A stretch of 64,000 bases of DNA from NCBI RefSeq assembly GCF_000002425.4, contig NC_037271.1:12036786-12100785 (forward strand), read 5' to 3'. The notes beneath the pieces were generated by a model, which did no database searches, was not told the DNA's origin, and worked only from the letters and a program-made list of their open reading frames with translations. The DNA is from Physcomitrium patens (Eukaryota > Streptophyta > Bryopsida > Funariales > Funariaceae). Shown here one piece after another: positions 59,176-64,000 of this stretch (its first letter is position 1; each line of letters begins with the position of its first letter). A program made the position numbers and the translations under genes.

Positions 59176-62100
59176 ATATCAGAGCTTTGTCTAATCTTGA
59201 TTAAGAGTGGATTATCTTTTTTTTTTGATAAGATATAAGCATATTAGAAGATGCGGATTACCCTCTTCTAAACTAATATTGTCCTTCGTATTCTCTTTAT
59301 TCTCAAGTCCTCTCTTCTATTTGTCTAATATGATATTAGACATCTTCTCTTTTTTAAGTGTTATCATGACAAAACTTGCTGAAATGAAGAGTGCAATGGC
59401 ACAAATGCAAGAGCAATTGAGAAAGTTAATGCTAATGATGCATCAACTCAATTTACCACCACAAGGAGCAACAAGATTGGCAGGAAGTAAAGATATAGAA
59501 ATGGTTGGAGCTGCTTCAACATCTGCACCAAATCATGTCCTTTCTCCTATGGTAGAACATCCTTCTAGTGTTGAGAACTAAGAATTGCTCTACTTAAGAA
59601 GTTTGATGGCACAAGATTGAAGTTACGATGATTTATCAATCAAGTACAACTTGTGATTGAACTTCAACCCCAAAGCTATCCAACTCCAGGATCACAAGTT
59701 AGATTCATTAGTACGCTTCTTTCAGATTCAGCACTATCGTAGTTTTCATCTTTTTTTGAACGACGAGATCTAATATTAGATAATCTAGAGGCTTTTCAGG
59801 TGGAGTTTCAATCCATGTATAGAGATCATGATGCAATTCGTCTTGCAACCAATAAGATCCATATTTTATGACAAAAAAATTGATCAGTAACGTTGTATGT
59901 TTCACAATTTTGACAACTTGCAACTGATATCAAGTGGGATGATGTTGCACTTATTAGTCAATTTTTTTACGGATTATAATATGAGGTAAAAAAATTAATG
60001 CTCAACTTACCTGATCCTCAAACATTGAATCAAGCAATTGACTTTGCTGTGAAGTGCGACAATTGCCTTTTTGAATTTCGATCCTAGAACCATACAAGTA
60101 GACCTCAACGTTACTATAATTCAATGGCAACTCCAACACGTCTTCAACACATACATTTGAAAGTAGAGGATATGCAAATTGATCCAATACGTTTCAAACC
60201 TCTTACTAAGCAAGAAAAGACTTGTCGTCGTCAAGAAGGATTATGTTTATATTGTGGAGAATCAAAACACACTGCTCAACATTGTCCAACGAAATGATGC
60301 AACCACAAAATGAGGATTATGGCTCTCAAAGAAGACAATATGTCAGAAAACGAGTTTGTCCAACTACAATAGGGACCGTGGGGCTTGAACCTTGCACAAC
60401 ATCTAGTAAAGGTCTTATTTTCTCCTCAGAGCCTTCTCCTTGTTTTACATTAAATGTTATTTTAGGACCTAAATATTACAAAGCCTTTGCCTTGTTAGTT
60501 TCAGGAGCCTCAACATGTTTCGTAGATGAAGAATTTACTAAAAGACATAGCATATCTTTAGTAAAGAAAACTAAACCTGTTTATGTAGAAGTCATAGTTG
60601 GTCGTCCATTGTCTTCTGGAGATACTACTCACGAAATCCTTCCTATAGAAGTAATAATCAATGGTCATAATAGTTTTGTAGCATTTAATATCATTAGATC
60701 TCCCTCTAATCCAGTCATTTTAGGTTTATCGTGGTTAGAAAAATACAACCCTCAAATAAATTGGATTTCCCAAACTCTTACTTTTTCTAAAAGTATAACT
60801 AATAGTGTAGTTAATCAAGTAGAGAATCGTAAGTCTAATTCAATTAAACCCGTATTTATAGGTACAAAAGCTTTCTTGCATGCTACTATGAAAGAATCAC
60901 CATATATTATTTATGTCACACCCATTTCTAATGGTGTAAAGACTTTACGTGGCATTCGAAGCCAATATCAAGAATTTCAAGATGTATTTGAAAAAAAAAA
61001 TATAAATATACTCCTGAAACATCGTTCCTATGATTGCTCAATTGACCTTCAAGAAGGACCACAATCGCCATTCGGACCAATCTACAGTTTATCACAAAAT
61101 GAGTTGACTGAACTCAAGAAGTATATTAAAGAAAATCTAGCCAAGAATTTCATACGCCATTCTAAATCTTTGGCAGGAGCTCCAATTCTATTTGCGAAGA
61201 AAAAAGATGGATCATTGCGGATGTGTGTTGATTATCAAGGATTCAACAAGATTACCATCAAGAACAGATATCCAATATCTTTAATATCTAGACTTCTTGA
61301 TCAGCTGAATCAAGCTAAGATCTATACAAAAATAGATCTCCAGGGAGCATATAATCTAGTACGCATCAAAGAAGGAGATGAATTTTTTCTATCTTGGCAT
61401 AGAGTCTCGCATCTCTTAATTTCACACTACTCAAGTCAATTTTTTAGATTAGATCATTTTAAATGATAGACTTATGATGGATCTTAAGAAAGTTCAAACT
61501 ATTATAGATTAGATGATCCCAAATACGGTAAGAGATGTCCAATGCTTTTTGGAATTTGCCAACTACTATCGGATCTTCATCAAAGACTTCTCTCGAGTTG
61601 CAGCTCCACTTACACGTTTGACTTATAAAGACAAACTCCAATGGAATCAAGAAGCGGAAGTTGCTTTTGAAACTTTGAAGAGAACTTTTATTTTTGGGCC
61701 AATCTTGTATCGTGTTGATTTTTCCAAAGCGTTCTTTATGGAAACAGATGCATCAGACTTTGCTCTGGGTGTGATTTTGTCTCAAATGGGAATAGATGAC
61801 AAAGTTCATCCAGTAGCCTTTCATTGAAGAAAATTCTCAGTGGCAGAAATCAATTATGAGTTCCCTGACAAAGAACTTCTTGCAATTGTGGATTCTTTTC
61901 AAGAATGGCATCATTATCTAGAAGGCACTTCCAGTGCAGTCATCATGTATATGGATCACAAGAACCTCGAGTATTTTAAGTGAGCACATATATTGAATCA
62001 TCGTTAAGCTCGTTAGAGCATGTCTTTATCAAGATTCGAATTCAAGATCACTTATCGATTGGAAAAACATCAAGGTTTGTCAGATGCCTTGTGTACACAT

Positions 62101-64000
62101 TCTTATTTTGCACCAAAAGAAAGAGATGTAGCTTTTGAGCAACAACGAATGGTTTTCTTGAAGCTAGAGCAATTTCATCTTTGAGCAATAAAATCAACAT
62201 TGACTATTGATTTAACTTTTCTCAAACAAGTCTAGTTAAGTATGTCTTCAGACCCTCTTCTTCATGATATCAAGAATAATTCTTCTAAATATCATAATCC
62301 CTCTAAATTCGAATTGAAGAACAACCTACCATATTTCGAAGATTGTCTATATGTTCCACAAGGAGAAGCACGTTTATATATTCTTCAAGCTTGTCACGAC
62401 TTCCCAACAGCCGGACATTTTGGATACAATAAGACTTTGGACCTGATATCTAGGGATTTTTGGTGGCCTCAAATGTGGAAGGCAGTCAAAGTTTTTGTAC
62501 AATCATGTGATATTTGCTCAAGATCAAAAACTCCTCGTCATCGACCTTTTGGACTTCTTCAGCCATTACCCATTCCAGAACAACCATGGTCTTTTGTTTT
62601 TATGGACTTCATCACGGATCTTTTAATCTCAAATTCTTATGACTCTATATTCGTGATAGTAGATCGTTTTATCAAGATGGTACATTTTGTACCATGTACA
62701 AAACCTATTACAAGTAAAGAAACAACTAAGCTCTTTCTTGACAATATCTATCGCTATCATGGATTACCCAAGGATATTATATCAGATAGGGAAACTCAAT
62801 TTGTATCATGATTTTGGTGGACTTTTTTGAAGATTCTAAAAGTAGATATAAAACTATCTTTGGCATTCCATCCTCAAACTGATGGACAAATGGAGCATGT
62901 TAATCAAATTTTGGAGCAATATTTAAGATGTCCCATTAACTACTAACAAGATAATTGGACAACTCTTTTGTCATTGACAGAGTTTGCTTACAATAACATG
63001 GTACATTCTTCTACAAAACAAACACCTTTCTTAGCTAATTATGGTTATTATCAAGACTTGATACTTTTAACTTTTCAAAAGTTGATAATCCTACAGCGAA
63101 AGATTTGGCAATTCATTTGTCAGAGCTACTTGCAACGATGAAGGCGCAGTTAAAAGAAGCTCAAGAACAACAAAAGGTCAATGCGAATGTCTATTGAAAA
63201 GAACAACCACCATTCCATTTGGGTGATAAGGTATGGCTACTTCGTCACAATATCAAGACCACTCATCCTTGTAACAAGTTGGACTATCGAAGGCTGGGAC
63301 CATTTTCTATTTCTGCACAAATCAATCTAGTTGCATATCGTTTACATCTATCGGAGTCAATATAAATCCATCAAGTATTTCATGTGTCTCTTCTTGAACC
63401 ATACAAGATAGTGGACATACCAAGAAGACTACAAGCTCCACCTCCTCCTATAGAAGTGGACAATAATGAAGAGTTTGAAGTAGAGGAAATCTTAGATTCA
63501 AGGCGACACCGAAATAAATTAGAATATCTTGTCTATTGGCTCAGATATGATATTAATGAACACACATGGGAGCCAGTAAAGAATCTTGCAAATGCAGCAA
63601 AGGTGGTGGAGGCTTTTCATCGATGACATCCATCAAAATCAAGATGAAAACCTTCTTTATTAAAGAAACAACATCTATGTAAGATAACATTCTACTTTCA
63701 ATCCTTGTTTATAGCTTCTTTGTAGTTGTCACGTTGAAAGATGGAGAACCAACAACCAGCAGATTCGACTTAAGAGCCTTTATTTGCTGACCTACCGGAC
63801 GAGACATTATGATTGTCACAACCTTCAAGACGACGTAATCAAGATGAAGATCTTCAAGAACGATATGTTCTTCCTTGAATAGATGGCAAAATATAATGCG
63901 TTTGGTATCATGACTTAGGAAGGGACTCCCGATGTTTGGTGATTTTACTAGAGGTAGGAACAATTCCTGATGGTGTTCCAAATATTCTATTCGAAGGAAG
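58705..64000 (+). mobile_element. Chromovirus (Ty3/gypsy LTR retrotransposon with chromodomain), truncated by window end
   Basis: Fossil on the plus strand, the best preserved of the group. Parts in order: 5' LTR (58705-59175, ending CA); primer-binding-like TATCAGAGC (59177-59185), the core seen in plant elements primed by initiator tRNA-Met; gag with a CCHC zinc knuckle (CLYCGESKHTAQHC, about 60246-60287); protease-like part (about 60480-60720); reverse transcriptase (about 61000-61450); RNase H (about 61640-62150); integrase (about 62250-63350); chromodomain (about 63470-63625); and a conserved stretch after it (63770-63930). The chromodomain places it with the chromoviruses. It is broken, with roughly ten or more breaks. 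The 3' LTR lies beyond the window. Younger than its neighbours but not recent. Confidence 0.85.

Noticed and set aside
1-64000. tRNA, rRNA, CRISPR, bacterial operon or organellar gene content
   Set aside because: I looked for tRNA B-box-like GGTTCGA patterns and rRNA-like or organelle-like genes and saw none; introns and repeats show plant nuclear DNA.

Overview
The window is nuclear DNA of a land plant. The genes have many short introns (about 100-550 bp, AT-rich, GT-AG with one GC-AG), the proteins match plant families (plastid-type acyl-activating enzyme, EMS1-like receptor kinase, HT1-like kinase), and the repeats are Ty3/gypsy elements. Chromodomain gypsy elements, very AT-rich decayed repeat DNA and many (TA)n tracts make a moss (Physcomitrium-like) my best guess. 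The species call is inference.

Layout. Positions 1-28700 are mainly a gene island: an acyl-activating enzyme of the AAE15/AAE16 type (3221-8203, +, 16 exons, 726 aa), a RecX-domain protein (9068-11126, -, 4 exons, 453 aa), a TPR/kinesin-light-chain-like protein (11900-16353, +, 8 exons, 724 aa), a small Cys-rich membrane protein (19219-19578, -, 119 aa) and an intronless Raf-like kinase of the HT1 group (21972-23333, -, 453 aa). An unassigned GC-normal islet follows (27120-28740). About 9.5 kb of very AT-rich, gene-less DNA lies between 28740 and 38300. A second gene island holds a long 5' leader region and a 1360-aa EMS1-like LRR receptor kinase (40796-44992, +, 2 exons).

From about 46050 to the right edge the DNA is a graveyard of LTR retrotransposons. 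It contains a tandem, heavily decayed minus-strand gypsy family whose integrase seems to carry a PHD-finger tail (47640-52143), a minus-strand chromovirus with another nested inside it (52143-58700), and a better preserved plus-strand chromovirus (58705 to beyond 64000). The two outer chromoviruses meet head to head, so their 5' LTRs form a large inverted repeat. All of these elements look broken.

No functional cluster is evident. The acyl-activating enzyme and RecX genes are convergent. RecX and the TPR gene are divergent, share a 773-bp spacer with a telo-box, and both start with organelle-targeting-like N termini. I reconstructed the exon structures by hand from splice sites, reading phase and remembered family sequences; every junction kept the frame. 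UTR, promoter and localisation statements are inference.
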